Below are positions 26,874 to 35,003 of a stretch of DNA of 64,000 bases, piece after piece. Under the pieces are notes generated by a model. It was not told where the DNA came from, made no database searches, and saw only the letters and a list, made by a program, of their open reading frames with translations. Origin of the DNA: SHVO01 sp041905525 (GTDB lineage Bacteria > Pseudomonadota > Alphaproteobacteria > Rhodospirillales > Rhodospirillaceae); contig JAYRKY010000003.1 in NCBI GenBank assembly GCA_041905525.1, positions 62,001-126,000 on the forward strand, in the 5' to 3' direction. Numbering within the stretch: position 1 is the first letter of the stretch; each line of letters starts with the position of its first letter. The position numbers were made by a program, and so were the translations under genes.

Positions 26874-27335
26874 ATGTTCGCAGTAATCAAGACGGGCGGC
26901 AAACAGTATCGCGTCACGAAAGATGACGTGATCGCCGTGGAAAAGTTGGATGCCGACGCTGGCGCCACCGTGGTGTTCGACAACGTTCTCGCCCTGGGCG
27001 ACAAAATCGGCGCGCCGTCGGTTGCCGACGCGAAGGTCGCAGCCGTGGTCGTGCGCCAGTTCCGCGACGACAAGAAGATCATCTTCAAGAAGCGCCGCCG
27101 TAAGCACTATCGCCGCCGCACCGGCCACCGTCAGAACCTGACTCTGGTGAAGATCACCGACATGGGCCTGGGTCTGGCCGTCACCGCCACGCCGGCCGCC
27201 GCAAAGGAAAAGAAAGCCGCTGCGCCGAAGGCCGCGAAGAAAGCCGCTCCGAAGGCGGCCGCCGCCGAAGGTGAAGCGAAGCCGGCCAAGAAGGCCGCCG
27301 CGAAGAAGACCGCTGCAAAGAAGGCCGAAGCCTAA
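26874..27335 (+). CDS. rplU: 50S ribosomal protein L21
   Basis: A 153-residue L21: MFAVIKTGGKQYRVTKDDVI at the start and KKRRRKHYRRRTGHRQNLTLVKI in the middle are family hallmarks; the protein binds 23S rRNA with L20. After about residue 103 a Lys/Ala-rich tail (AAKEKKAAAPKAAKKAAP and so on) of about 50 residues extends it beyond the usual 103, as in many alphaproteobacteria. It is the first gene of the rplU-rpmA pair. Confidence 0.97.
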   Translation: MFAVIKTGGKQYRVTKDDVIAVEKLDADAGATVVFDNVLALGDKIGAPSVADAKVAAVVVRQFRDDKKIIFKKRRRKHYRRRTGHRQNLTLVKITDMGLGLAVTATPAAAKEKKAAAPKAAKKAAPKAAAAEGEAKPAKKAAAKKTAAKKAEA

Positions 27336-27367
27336 TCGGCTTCCCACGTAAGTAAGGAGTTTAGGCA

Positions 27368-27640
27368 ATGGCACATAAGAAATCCGGCGGCTCGTCCTCG
27401 AACGGCCGCGACACAATTGGCAAGCGCCTTGGCGTGAAGAAGTTCGGCGGTGAGGAAGTCCTCGCCGGCAACATCCTCGTGCGTCAACGCGGCACCAAGT
27501 GGCACCCGGGCAAGAACGTCGGCCTCGGCAAGGATTACACCATCTTCGCGCTGAAGGACGGCAACGTCAGCTTCAAGACCGGCGCCAACGGCCGCGTGTA
27601 CGTGTCCGTGATGCCGAAGGCCGCGGCGAAGGCGAGCTAA
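27368..27640 (+). CDS. rpmA: 50S ribosomal protein L27
   Basis: A 90-residue L27 (MAHKKSGGSSSNGRD, GVKKFGGE, VRQRGTKWHPGKNVGLGKD), whose N-terminus reaches the peptidyl transferase centre. It follows rplU by 32 bp with an AAGGAG ribosome site and ends before two hairpins, the second a clear terminator. Confidence 0.98.
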   Translation: MAHKKSGGSSSNGRDTIGKRLGVKKFGGEEVLAGNILVRQRGTKWHPGKNVGLGKDYTIFALKDGNVSFKTGANGRVYVSVMPKAAAKAS

Positions 27641-27645
27641 CGCAA

Positions 27646-27670
27646 GCAGATGCATCCCGTCGGCATCTGC
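27646..27670 (+). other. hairpin after rpmA
   Basis: GCAGATGC (27646-27653) and GCATCTGC (27663-27670) form a perfect 8-bp stem just after the rpmA stop. It has no T-run; it may protect the mRNA end ahead of the terminator. Confidence 0.5.
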
Positions 27671-27687
27671 CGGCGGCGTATCGAGAC

Positions 27688-27718
27688 AAAAAGGAGACGG
27701 GAAACCGTCTCCTTTTTT
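27688..27718 (+). terminator. intrinsic terminator of rplU-rpmA
   Basis: GGAGACGG, a GAAA tetraloop and CCGTCTCC form a perfect 8-bp stem (27693-27712) with flanking A-run and a T6 tract. The next gene starts 19 bp later, so read-through may feed it. Confidence 0.9.
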
Positions 27719-27736
27719 GCTTTTGGGGAAAAGCTC

Positions 27737-28282
27737 ATGATCGACCTCAGTATCCGCACGCAACGTCTCTCCTTGCGCCCGTTTGTCGCCACCGACGCGC
27801 CGCGCGTGCGCGAGTTGTGCGGCGCATGGGCTGTATCGCGCATGCTTGCCCGCGTCCCTTTTCCTTACCCGCCGGGCCTCGCCGAACATTGGATCTCATC
27901 CCACGACACCCTTCGCTGCGAGGGACGCTCGTTTCCGTTCGCGATCACGCTCCATAACCGCCTGATCGGCTGCGTGGATGTCTTCGAAGAAAAGAATCAG
28001 GGGCGATTTACGCTCGGCTACTGGATCGGCGCCTCCTATTGGGGATTCGGATACGCCACGGAAGCGGGCAACGCGGCCCTGGGATTCGCATTTGGATGGT
28101 TGGGTCTCGCGGCGCTCAGCGCCCAGCATTACGAGGACAATCCCAGCTCTGCGCGGGTGCTGGCAAAGCTGGGATTCGTCGAAACAGGGCGCAGCCTGCA
28201 CCCCTGCCTGGCGCGCAAAGCCAATGTTCCTGGCGTCGACCTCGAGCTAACCCGCGACTCGTGGCGGGCGAAACAGGTATAA
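27737..28282 (+). CDS. GNAT acetyltransferase, RimJ/RimL-like
   Basis: A 181-residue N-acetyltransferase: TQRLSLRPFVATDAPRVREL, FTLGYWIGASYWGFGYATEAG (acetyl-CoA loop) and LGFVETGR are typical of the RimJ/RimL group that acetylates protein N-termini or small amines. The ATG at 27737 is used because the longer frame starts inside the terminator. Its place between rpmA and obgE is common in alphaproteobacteria. The substrate is unknown. Confidence 0.88.
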   Translation: MIDLSIRTQRLSLRPFVATDAPRVRELCGAWAVSRMLARVPFPYPPGLAEHWISSHDTLRCEGRSFPFAITLHNRLIGCVDVFEEKNQGRFTLGYWIGASYWGFGYATEAGNAALGFAFGWLGLAALSAQHYEDNPSSARVLAKLGFVETGRSLHPCLARKANVPGVDLELTRDSWRAKQV

Positions 28283-28289
28283 GGGCGCC

Positions 28290-29360
28290 ATGAAATTCCT
28301 GGACCAAGCCAAGATCTATATCAAAGCCGGCGACGGCGGTAACGGATGCGTCGGATTCCGGCGCGAGAAGTTCATCGAGTTCGGCGGCCCCGACGGCGGC
28401 GACGGCGGCGACGGCGGCGACATCATTTTCGAAGCCGCCCGCAACCTGAACACCCTGATCGACTTCCGCTATCACCAGCACTTCAAGGCGGAGCGCGGCG
28501 AGAACGGCATGGGCAAGAACTGCACCGGCAAGGACGGCGCGGATCTTGTGATCAAGGTGCCGGTCGGTACCGAAATTCTGTCGGAGGACCGCGAGCAGGT
28601 TCTCGCCGACCTGTCCAAGGACGGCGACCGCATCACCTTGCTGCGCGGCGGCAACGGCGGCTTCGGCAACGCCCACTTCCAAGGTCCGGCTAATCAGGCG
28701 CCGGACTACGCCAATCCGGGACAGATTGCGCCCGAGGCCTGGGTGTGGCTGCGTTTGAAACTCATCGCCGATGTCGGCCTCGTCGGTTTGCCGAATGCGG
28801 GCAAGTCCACCTTCCTCGCCACCGTCACGCGCGCGCGCCCGAAGATCGCGGACTATCCGTTCACCACATTGCATCCCAACCTCGGCGTCGCGAAAGTCGC
28901 CGAGCTGGAATTCGTGATCGCCGACATTCCCGGGCTGATCGAAGGCGCGCATGAAGGCGCCGGCCTCGGAGATCGTTTTCTCGGCCATATCGAACGATGC
29001 GCCGTGCTCTTGCACCTGATCGACGGCACCGAAGAGGATGTGGCGGCGGCCTATAAGACCGTGCGCGGCGAATTGAAGGCCTACGGCGCGGGCCTCGCCC
29101 GCAAGAAAGAGATCGTCGCCCTCAACAAGGTCGATGCCTTGACCGACGAGATGCGCGAGGAAAAACGCGCGGCGCTTGCGAAAGCCAGCCGCAAGAAACC
29201 CGTGCTGCTCTCCGGCGTGTCCGGCGAAGGCCGCGACGAGATGTTGCGCGCCCTGGCGAAGATCGTCGAGAAGGCCCGCGATCCCGACGCCAAGATGGAC
29301 GAGGAAGACCTCGATGAAGACGCCGCGGAGAATGCCGGCGACGGGAGCTGGCGTCCGTGA
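28290..29360 (+). CDS. obgE: GTPase Obg
   Basis: A 356-residue Obg GTPase. The glycine-rich Obg fold (GDGGNGCVGFRREK, GGPDGGDGGDGG) fills residues 1-158. The G domain then shows GLPNAGKST (G1), FTTLHPNLG (G2), DIPGLIEGA (G3) and NKVD (G4). An acidic tail (DEEDLDEDAAEN) ends the chain. Obg acts in late 50S assembly and stress control. It starts 7 bp after the acetyltransferase stop and overlaps proB by four bases (GTGA). Confidence 0.98.
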   Translation: MKFLDQAKIYIKAGDGGNGCVGFRREKFIEFGGPDGGDGGDGGDIIFEAARNLNTLIDFRYHQHFKAERGENGMGKNCTGKDGADLVIKVPVGTEILSEDREQVLADLSKDGDRITLLRGGNGGFGNAHFQGPANQAPDYANPGQIAPEAWVWLRLKLIADVGLVGLPNAGKSTFLATVTRARPKIADYPFTTLHPNLGVAKVAELEFVIADIPGLIEGAHEGAGLGDRFLGHIERCAVLLHLIDGTEEDVAAAYKTVRGELKAYGAGLARKKEIVALNKVDALTDEMREEKRAALAKASRKKPVLLSGVSGEGRDEMLRALAKIVEKARDPDAKMDEEDLDEDAAENAGDGSWRP

Positions 29361-30481
29361 GTCTCTCCGCGTTCGTCACGACATCCAAACGTCTGGTCGT
29401 GAAGATCGGCTCGGCGCTTCTGGTCAACGAAGAGACCGGCGCGCTGCATCAGGCATGGCTGGACGCGCTCTGCGACGACATCGCGCGCGCCCATGCCCGC
29501 GGCCAGGAAGTCGTCATTGTCACCTCGGGCGCCATCGGCATCGGCCGCGGCCCGCTGGGGATGCGCGGACGCAAACTGCGGCTTGAGGAAAAGCAGGCCG
29601 CGGCGGCCACCGGTCAGATGCGCCTGACCCACGCCTATCAAAGCTCGCTGGACCGCCACAACATCACCGTCGGGCAGGTGTTGATCACCCTGGACGATAC
29701 CGAGAACCGCCGGCGTTACCTGAACGCGCGCAATACGCTCGATACCCTGCTGACGCTGCGCGCCATCCCGGTCATCAACGAGAACGATTCCGTCGCCACC
29801 GCCGAGATCCGCTTTGGCGACAACGACCGCCTGGCCGCGCGCGTCGCGCAGATGATCAGCGCCGATACCCTGGTGCTGCTGTCGGATATCGACGGGCTTT
29901 ATACCGCGGACCCGCGCCTGAACAAGGACGCGGTCCTGGTTCCCGAAGTGCGCGAGATCACGCCGCAGATCGAGGGCATGGCCGGCGTCACCACCACGGG
30001 TGTCGGTTCGGGCGGCATGGTGACCAAAATTATGGCCGCCAAGATTTGCATGGCGGCCGGCTGCCGCATGGCCATCGCGCCCGGCAAGCCAATGAACCCC
30101 ATGACCGTGCTGGAAAACGGCGGCCCGTGCACCTGGTTCGTTCCGAGTTCCGAGCCGCGCACGGCGCGCAAGCGTTGGATCGCGGGCAATGTGCAAACGC
30201 GCGGAACCATCATCGTCGATGACGGCGCCGCGGCGGCGCTGAAGAGCGGCAAGAGCCTGCTTCCCGCCGGCGTGGCCGACATCGCGGGCGATTTCGAACG
30301 CGGCGACGCGATCGAAGTACGGACCAAGGATGGCCAGATCGTCGGCAAGGGGTTGTCGGCCTACGCCGCCTCGGACATGCGCATGATCAAGGGCCATAAG
30401 TCCGAGGATATCGAGAAGATCCTGGGGTATCGCGGACGCAGCGAAGTGATTCACCGCGACGACCTCGTGGTTGGTTTCTAA
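29357..30481 (+). CDS. proB: glutamate 5-kinase
   Basis: A 374-residue kinase that phosphorylates glutamate on the gamma-carboxylate, the first step of proline synthesis. The amino-acid-kinase domain shows VVKIGSALLV, VTSGAIGIG, INENDSVATAEIRFGDND and GVGSGGMVTKI; a PUA domain (about 275-374, ending in SEVIHRDDLVVGF) completes it. It begins with GTG overlapping obgE and is followed 12 bp later by proA, forming the usual pathway operon. Confidence 0.98.
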   Translation: MSLSAFVTTSKRLVVKIGSALLVNEETGALHQAWLDALCDDIARAHARGQEVVIVTSGAIGIGRGPLGMRGRKLRLEEKQAAAATGQMRLTHAYQSSLDRHNITVGQVLITLDDTENRRRYLNARNTLDTLLTLRAIPVINENDSVATAEIRFGDNDRLAARVAQMISADTLVLLSDIDGLYTADPRLNKDAVLVPEVREITPQIEGMAGVTTTGVGSGGMVTKIMAAKICMAAGCRMAIAPGKPMNPMTVLENGGPCTWFVPSSEPRTARKRWIAGNVQTRGTIIVDDGAAAALKSGKSLLPAGVADIAGDFERGDAIEVRTKDGQIVGKGLSAYAASDMRMIKGHKSEDIEKILGYRGRSEVIHRDDLVVGF

Positions 30482-30493
30482 GCGAGATCGAGG

Positions 30494-31768
30494 ATGGACG
30501 GACAAGCCCCTGCTTCAATCGCCGCTCTGATGGACGAGATCGGCCGTAACGCACGCGCCGCGGGCCGCGTCCTCGCGAACATATCGACCGATGACAAAGA
30601 CAAGGCCTTGCGCGCGGCCGCGGCCGCGATCCGCGCCCGCGCGGAAACCATCAAGGCGGAGAACGCGAAAGACCTGGCCGCGGGGCGCGCGAAGAATTTA
30701 ACGCCGGCGCTGATGGACCGCCTGGAACTCAACGACGCGCGAATCGCGGGCATGGCGAAGGGGCTTGAAGAGATCGCGGCGCTCCCCGATCCCGTCGGGC
30801 AGGTGATCGCCGCGTGGACCCGTCCGAACGGTCTTGAAATCCAGCGCGTGCGCACACCCCTGGGCGTTATCGGCATCATTTATGAGTCGCGCCCGAACGT
30901 GACCGCCGACGCGGGCGGTCTGTGCCTCAAGGCCGGCAATGCCTGCATCCTGCGCGGCGGCTCCGAGAGCTTCCATTCCTCGCAAGCGATTATGCACTGT
31001 CTACAGGAGGGCCTGCGCGCCGCGGGTCTCCCGCTGACCGCGATCCAGATGGTCCCGACGACGGACCGCGCCGCGGTGGGCGAGATGCTGACCATGACCA
31101 AGCATATCGACGTGATTGTCCCGCGCGGCGGGCAGTCGCTGGTGGACCGCGTGATGCGGGACAGCCGCGTGCCGACGTTCCAGCACCTCACCGGCCTCTG
31201 CCACACCTATATTCACAGCGCGGCGGATCCGGACAAAGCGCGCCGCATTGTCATGAACGCCAAGATGCGGCGTACCGGCATCTGCGGCGCAACGGAAACG
31301 TTGCTTGTCGACGAAGCTGTCGCGGCCGGCATCCTTCCGCCGATCCTCGACGACCTCGTCAAGGCCGGCTGCGAAATCCGCGGCGACGCGGCGGTCCAAA
31401 AAATCGATGCGCGTGTGAAGCCCGCGCAGCCGGAAGACTGGGATACGGAATATCTGGACGCCATTCTGTCCGTGAAGACCGTGCTCGACCTGGAGGGCGC
31501 AATCGCGCACATCGTCGCGCATGGGTCCGAACACACCGAAGCGATCATCACCGAGGATCAAAGCGCGGCGGAGCGTTTCATGGACGGCCTGAACAGCGCC
31601 ATCGTGATGCACAACGCCTCGACCCAATTCGCGGACGGCGGCGAGTTCGGCATGGGTGCGGAGATCGGCATCGCCACCGGGAAAATGCACGCGCGCGGCC
31701 CCGTCGGCGTCGAACAGTTGACGACCTTCAAATATAAGGTGCGCGGTGACGGCCAGATCCGCGCGTGA
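30494..31768 (+). CDS. proA: gamma-glutamyl phosphate reductase
   Basis: A 424-residue NADPH-dependent reductase converting gamma-glutamyl phosphate to glutamate semialdehyde. Family motifs include RPNVTADAGGLCLKAGNACILRGG-type segment, IVPRGGQSLVD, GICGATETLLVD with the catalytic Cys, and the C-terminal GPVGVEQLTTFKY. It acts directly after ProB and overlaps nadD by 23 bp, so the proline genes and NAD synthesis are co-transcribed. Confidence 0.97.
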   Translation: MDGQAPASIAALMDEIGRNARAAGRVLANISTDDKDKALRAAAAAIRARAETIKAENAKDLAAGRAKNLTPALMDRLELNDARIAGMAKGLEEIAALPDPVGQVIAAWTRPNGLEIQRVRTPLGVIGIIYESRPNVTADAGGLCLKAGNACILRGGSESFHSSQAIMHCLQEGLRAAGLPLTAIQMVPTTDRAAVGEMLTMTKHIDVIVPRGGQSLVDRVMRDSRVPTFQHLTGLCHTYIHSAADPDKARRIVMNAKMRRTGICGATETLLVDEAVAAGILPPILDDLVKAGCEIRGDAAVQKIDARVKPAQPEDWDTEYLDAILSVKTVLDLEGAIAHIVAHGSEHTEAIITEDQSAAERFMDGLNSAIVMHNASTQFADGGEFGMGAEIGIATGKMHARGPVGVEQLTTFKYKVRGDGQIRA

Positions 31769-32363
31769 GATCCCGGCCTTCGGAGACCGGCGCAACCGGC
31801 GCGTTGGGCTCTTGGGCGGCTCGTTCAATCCGGCCCACGGCGGCCATCTCCATCTCAGCCGCGAAGCTTTGAAACGCTTGCGGTTGGATGAGGTTTGGTG
31901 GCTGGTGAGCCCCCAGAATCCCTTGAAAAGCAGCGCAGGTATGGCGCCCCTTTCGCAGCGCCTCGGCCAGGCGCGCCAGGTCGCAAACGATCCGCGCATC
32001 CTGGTCACCGACCTTGAGCGCCGCCTGGGGACGACACGCACCGCGCGCACCCTCCGGGCCCTTGCCCGCCGCTTTCCGAAGATCGATTTTGTCTGGTTGA
32101 TGGGCGCGGACAATCTGGCGCAAATGCCACAGTGGTGGCGCTGGACGCAGATATTTAAGGCCGCGCGCGTTGCGGTCTTCGACCGTAGTCCCTATTCTTA
32201 TGGCGCTTTGACCGGCGCGGCGGCGACCCGCTATCGGGCGTCGCGCACGGGTCGGGCGGCCACACTATGGCACCGCGCGGCGCCGGCGTGGACCTATGTC
32301 GCCATGCGGCGCCATCCCGCGTCCGCCACCGCGATTCGTCAAGCCTTACGCTCAAACCTCTAG
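31746..32363 (+). CDS. nadD: nicotinate-nucleotide adenylyltransferase
   Basis: A 205-residue enzyme joining nicotinate mononucleotide and ATP to deamido-NAD. The nucleotidyltransferase signature GGSFNPAHGGHLHLS near the N-terminus and the C-terminal SATAIRQALR loop are clear. It begins with GTG inside proA and its TAG stop overlaps the ribosome site (TAGGAG) of rsfS, so rsfS translation is likely coupled to it. Confidence 0.96.
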   Translation: MTARSAREIPAFGDRRNRRVGLLGGSFNPAHGGHLHLSREALKRLRLDEVWWLVSPQNPLKSSAGMAPLSQRLGQARQVANDPRILVTDLERRLGTTRTARTLRALARRFPKIDFVWLMGADNLAQMPQWWRWTQIFKAARVAVFDRSPYSYGALTGAAATRYRASRTGRAATLWHRAAPAWTYVAMRRHPASATAIRQALRSNL

Positions 32364-32372
32364 GAGACGACC

Positions 32373-32756
32373 ATCCCTAAGACCCAAGACGTCCCCGATC
32401 TGGACACCATGCTCGGCGCCATCCTCACCTCGCTCGATGACGACAAGGCGCAGGATATCCTCACCATCGATCTCGTCGGGAAGACCAGTATCGCCGATCG
32501 CATGATCATCGCGTCGGGCACCTCGGCGCGTCAGGTGTCGGCCATGGCCGAGCACCTGGTGCAGGAGCTGCGCGAGATCGGCGTGAAGGCCCAGACTGAA
32601 GGCGAAAAGCATGGGGATTGGGTGCTGCTCGACGCGGGCGACGTGGTTGTGCATCTCTTCCGTCCGGAAGTGCGCGCGTTCTATCAGATCGAGCGCATCT
32701 GGTCCTCGCCGTCGCCGACGACAGCCCAACCGAAGAAGCCGGCGAAACGCGCCTGA
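32373..32756 (+). CDS. rsfS: ribosome silencing factor RsfS (ATC start)
   Basis: RsfS binds L14 and blocks 30S-50S joining when nutrients run out. The core SLDDDKAQDILTIDLVGK, SIADRMIIASGTS, AMAEHLVQELREIG, GDWVLLDAGDVVVHLF and YQIERIW are typical. An ATG at 32409 would cut the N-terminal helix (PDLDTMLGAILTSL), which homologues keep. A strong AGGAG (32362-32366) lies six bases before an ATC codon at 32373, giving 127 residues with a start of I-P-K. I therefore call a non-canonical ATC start, like the ATA start of infC in this window; initiation at ATC would be sensitive to IF3 level. The stop overlaps rlmH. Confidence 0.8.
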   Translation: MPKTQDVPDLDTMLGAILTSLDDDKAQDILTIDLVGKTSIADRMIIASGTSARQVSAMAEHLVQELREIGVKAQTEGEKHGDWVLLDAGDVVVHLFRPEVRAFYQIERIWSSPSPTTAQPKKPAKRA

Positions 32757-33226
32757 ATACCGGAGCGCTCCAGATTGTCGTTGCCGCCGTGGGCAAGGCG
32801 AAGGCCGGCCCCGAGCGCGATCTTTACGACAGCTACGTCGCGCGCCTGCCCTGGCGTGTTGAGCTGAAAGAGATCGAGATCAAGAAAGACCTGGCCGTGG
32901 ACGTGCGCAAAGCCCGCGAGGGCGAAGCGTTGCTGGCTGCGGTGCCGCCCGGCGCGCGCCTTGTTGCGCTCGATGAGCGGGGCCGCGCCGAGGGCAGCGA
33001 AGCGTTCGCGGCCCGCCTGGGGCGGTGGCGTGATGACGGCATCCGCACCGTTGCGTTTGTCATCGGCGGCGCCGACGGGCTCGACGAAGCGGTGCGCAAA
33101 CGCGCGGACTTCGTGCTCTCGTTCGGCGCCTTGACCTGGCCGCACATGTTGGTGCGGGCCATGCTGGCCGAGCAGGTCTATCGCGCGCAGAGTATTCTCG
33201 CGGGCCACCCCTATCACAGGTCGTAA
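32753..33226 (+). CDS. rlmH: 23S rRNA pseudouridine-1915 N3-methyltransferase
   Basis: RlmH (SPOUT methyltransferase) methylates pseudouridine 1915 in the decoding-adjacent helix 69. VVAAVGKAKAGPERDLYDSY, VALDERG, AFVIGGADGLDE and LSFGALTWPHMLVRAMLAEQVYRA(QSI) are standard. No ATG, GTG or TTG lies near the natural N-terminus: the candidates are CTG at 32753, which overlaps the rsfS stop (CTGA), and ATT at 32774 with GGAG eight bases upstream. An ATG at 32618 would add a 45-residue extension read in the shadow of rsfS and is unlikely. The length is then near the usual 155-160. Confidence 0.85.
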   Translation: MNTGALQIVVAAVGKAKAGPERDLYDSYVARLPWRVELKEIEIKKDLAVDVRKAREGEALLAAVPPGARLVALDERGRAEGSEAFAARLGRWRDDGIRTVAFVIGGADGLDEAVRKRADFVLSFGALTWPHMLVRAMLAEQVYRAQSILAGHPYHRS

Positions 33227-33227
33227 C

Positions 33228-34130
33228 GTGACACCGCTGCCATACAGTTTCGCCGCTCTCGACCGCGCCGAAGTCTTGCGCGGCAATGAGGATCGGGTGC
33301 GTGCCTTGCGCGGCAGCGCCGGCGCGCGCTTCCTCCCGGTATGGAAAGAGATGCACGCGACGGACGCGGCCCAGCGGCCTTTGTCGTTCGGGCCCGAGGT
33401 GCTGACCGGCGCCGGTGAAGATGTGACCATCGTCTTCCTCGGCCTTGCCGGCGAGACGCCTTGGTTCGCGCTGGCCTACGCGGCGCACGAGACACCGCCC
33501 GACATCGGCGCCGCGGGCTTCATGGGCCTGCGCGAACTTTGGGCCAACACGGAAGACGCCGTTGCGTCTAAACTCGTCTACGCGCGGGCCATGGCCATCT
33601 GGCACCTCAATCATCCGCACTGCAGCCGCTGCGGCGCGCCCACGCGCGCGACGGAATCGGGCCACAGCCGCACCTGCACCAGCAGCGTATGCGGCCATCG
33701 CACCTTTCCCCGCACAGACCCCGCCGTGATCATGCTGATCACCGATGGTGAGCGCTGTCTGTTGGGGCGGAAGGCGGAGTGGCGGCCCGGTCAGTATTCG
33801 ACGGTCGCGGGCTTTGTCGAACCCGGGGAAAGCATCGAGAACGCCGTGCGGCGCGAAGTGGCCGAGGAAACCGGCGTCAAAGTGGGCGCTGTTCGCTACA
33901 TGGCCTCGCAACCCTGGCCGTTTCCCTCGTCACTGATGCTGGGCTTTCGCGGTGAAGCGCTCTCTACCGCGATCAGCCGCGACACCGACGAGCTTGAGGA
34001 CTGCCGCTGGTTCACGCGCGACGAGGTTCGCGCCGCTGAGACCGGACCGGGCACGCTGTTGCTGCCCCACCGGTCCTCGATCTCGCGCTGGCTGATCGAG
34101 GGCTGGCGCGACGAGACGGCGTCACTCTGA
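33228..34130 (+). CDS. nudC: NADH pyrophosphatase NudC
   Basis: A 300-residue Nudix hydrolase that decaps NAD-RNA and cleaves NADH. It has the four-Cys zinc ribbon (CSRCGAP, CTSSVCGH as CxxC...CxxxxC), FPRTDPAVIMLI and the Nudix box GFVEPGESIENAVRREVAEETG, followed by the SQPWPFPSSLMLGF element specific for NADH pyrophosphatases. It starts with GTG one base after rlmH and ends in a 9-bp tail-to-tail overlap with pheA on the other strand. Confidence 0.96.
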   Translation: MTPLPYSFAALDRAEVLRGNEDRVRALRGSAGARFLPVWKEMHATDAAQRPLSFGPEVLTGAGEDVTIVFLGLAGETPWFALAYAAHETPPDIGAAGFMGLRELWANTEDAVASKLVYARAMAIWHLNHPHCSRCGAPTRATESGHSRTCTSSVCGHRTFPRTDPAVIMLITDGERCLLGRKAEWRPGQYSTVAGFVEPGESIENAVRREVAEETGVKVGAVRYMASQPWPFPSSLMLGFRGEALSTAISRDTDELEDCRWFTRDEVRAAETGPGTLLLPHRSSISRWLIEGWRDETASL

Positions 34131-35000
34131 GCGGAACGGATGGGCCGGATAGGCCCCGAAGATTTTCACTTCCTTCGAGAAGAACCGCAGTTCTTCCAGC
34201 GCCAGCGCCATGGCGCGATCCTTCGGGTGCCCGTCGACATCGGCATAGAACTGCGTCGCCGCGAAGTGGCCGTCCACCATGTAGCTCTCCAGCTTGGTCA
34301 TGTTGACGCCGTTGGTGGCGAAACCGGCCAGCGCCTTGTACAGCGCGGCGGGAACGTTGCGCACCCGGAAGACCAAGGTCGTCACATAGTTCACGCCCGG
34401 CTTCGGGCGCACATGCTCGGGCTCGCGCGCCATCACCAGAAACCGCGTCGTGTTATGCGCCGCATCTTCGACGTTGGCCGCCAGCGTCTTCAGCCCGTAG
34501 ATCTCGCCCGCGAGTTTGGAGGCAATTGCCGCGACCGTGGGATCATTGAGTTCGGCGATGTCGCGCGCGGCGCCGGCGGTGTCGGCCGCGATCACCGGCG
34601 TCAGCTTCTTCGCGCGCATGAACTTGCGGCACTGTCCGAGGGCGTGCACATGGCTGAAGACCGATTTCACCGTCTTCAGGCTGGCGCCCGGAACCGCGAG
34701 CAGGTGGTGGTTCACGCGCTCGAAATGTTCACCGACGATATGCAGGCCGGACAAGGGCAGCAGGCGGTGATTGTCGGCCACCCGCCCCGCCACGGAGTTA
34801 TCGACCGGGATCATGGCGTAGCGCGCGCGTCCCGTCTCGACCGCGGCGAACGCGTCTTCGAACTGCGCGCACGGCAGCACGTCCATCTTCGGGAACATCG
34901 CCCGGCACGCCAGGTGCGAGTAGGCCCCCAGCATGCCCTGGAAGGCGATCAGGTTATTCGCGGCGCGGATCTTGGCGCGCGCGGACTTACGCCGGATCAT
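34122..35000 (-). CDS. pheA: prephenate dehydratase
   Basis: A 292-residue monofunctional prephenate dehydratase for phenylalanine synthesis. The catalytic domain has GMLGAYSHLA, VDNSVAGRVADNH, and NTTRF (catalytic Thr); the C-terminal ACT domain has GVNMTKLESYMVDG. The classical ESRP phenylalanine-binding string is ESYM here, a variant that I believe is common in alphaproteobacteria. Three bases separate it from kdsB upstream, so they form an operon. Confidence 0.96.
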   Translation of the reverse strand: MIRRKSARAKIRAANNLIAFQGMLGAYSHLACRAMFPKMDVLPCAQFEDAFAAVETGRARYAMIPVDNSVAGRVADNHRLLPLSGLHIVGEHFERVNHHLLAVPGASLKTVKSVFSHVHALGQCRKFMRAKKLTPVIAADTAGAARDIAELNDPTVAAIASKLAGEIYGLKTLAANVEDAAHNTTRFLVMAREPEHVRPKPGVNYVTTLVFRVRNVPAALYKALAGFATNGVNMTKLESYMVDGHFAATQFYADVDGHPKDRAMALALEELRFFSKEVKIFGAYPAHPFRSE

Positions 35001-35003
35001 GTT

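Noticed and set aside
28346..28693. Arg/His-rich frame inside obgE and many similar long frames in the GC-rich core (for example within pheA, kdsB, thrS, proA)
   Set aside because: These are shadows of strong GC3 codon bias in real genes on the other frame or strand.
32618..32752. 45-residue N-terminal extension of rlmH from an ATG
   Set aside because: It reads through rsfS in another frame, is rich in Arg/Ser/Ala, and has no counterpart in RlmH proteins.
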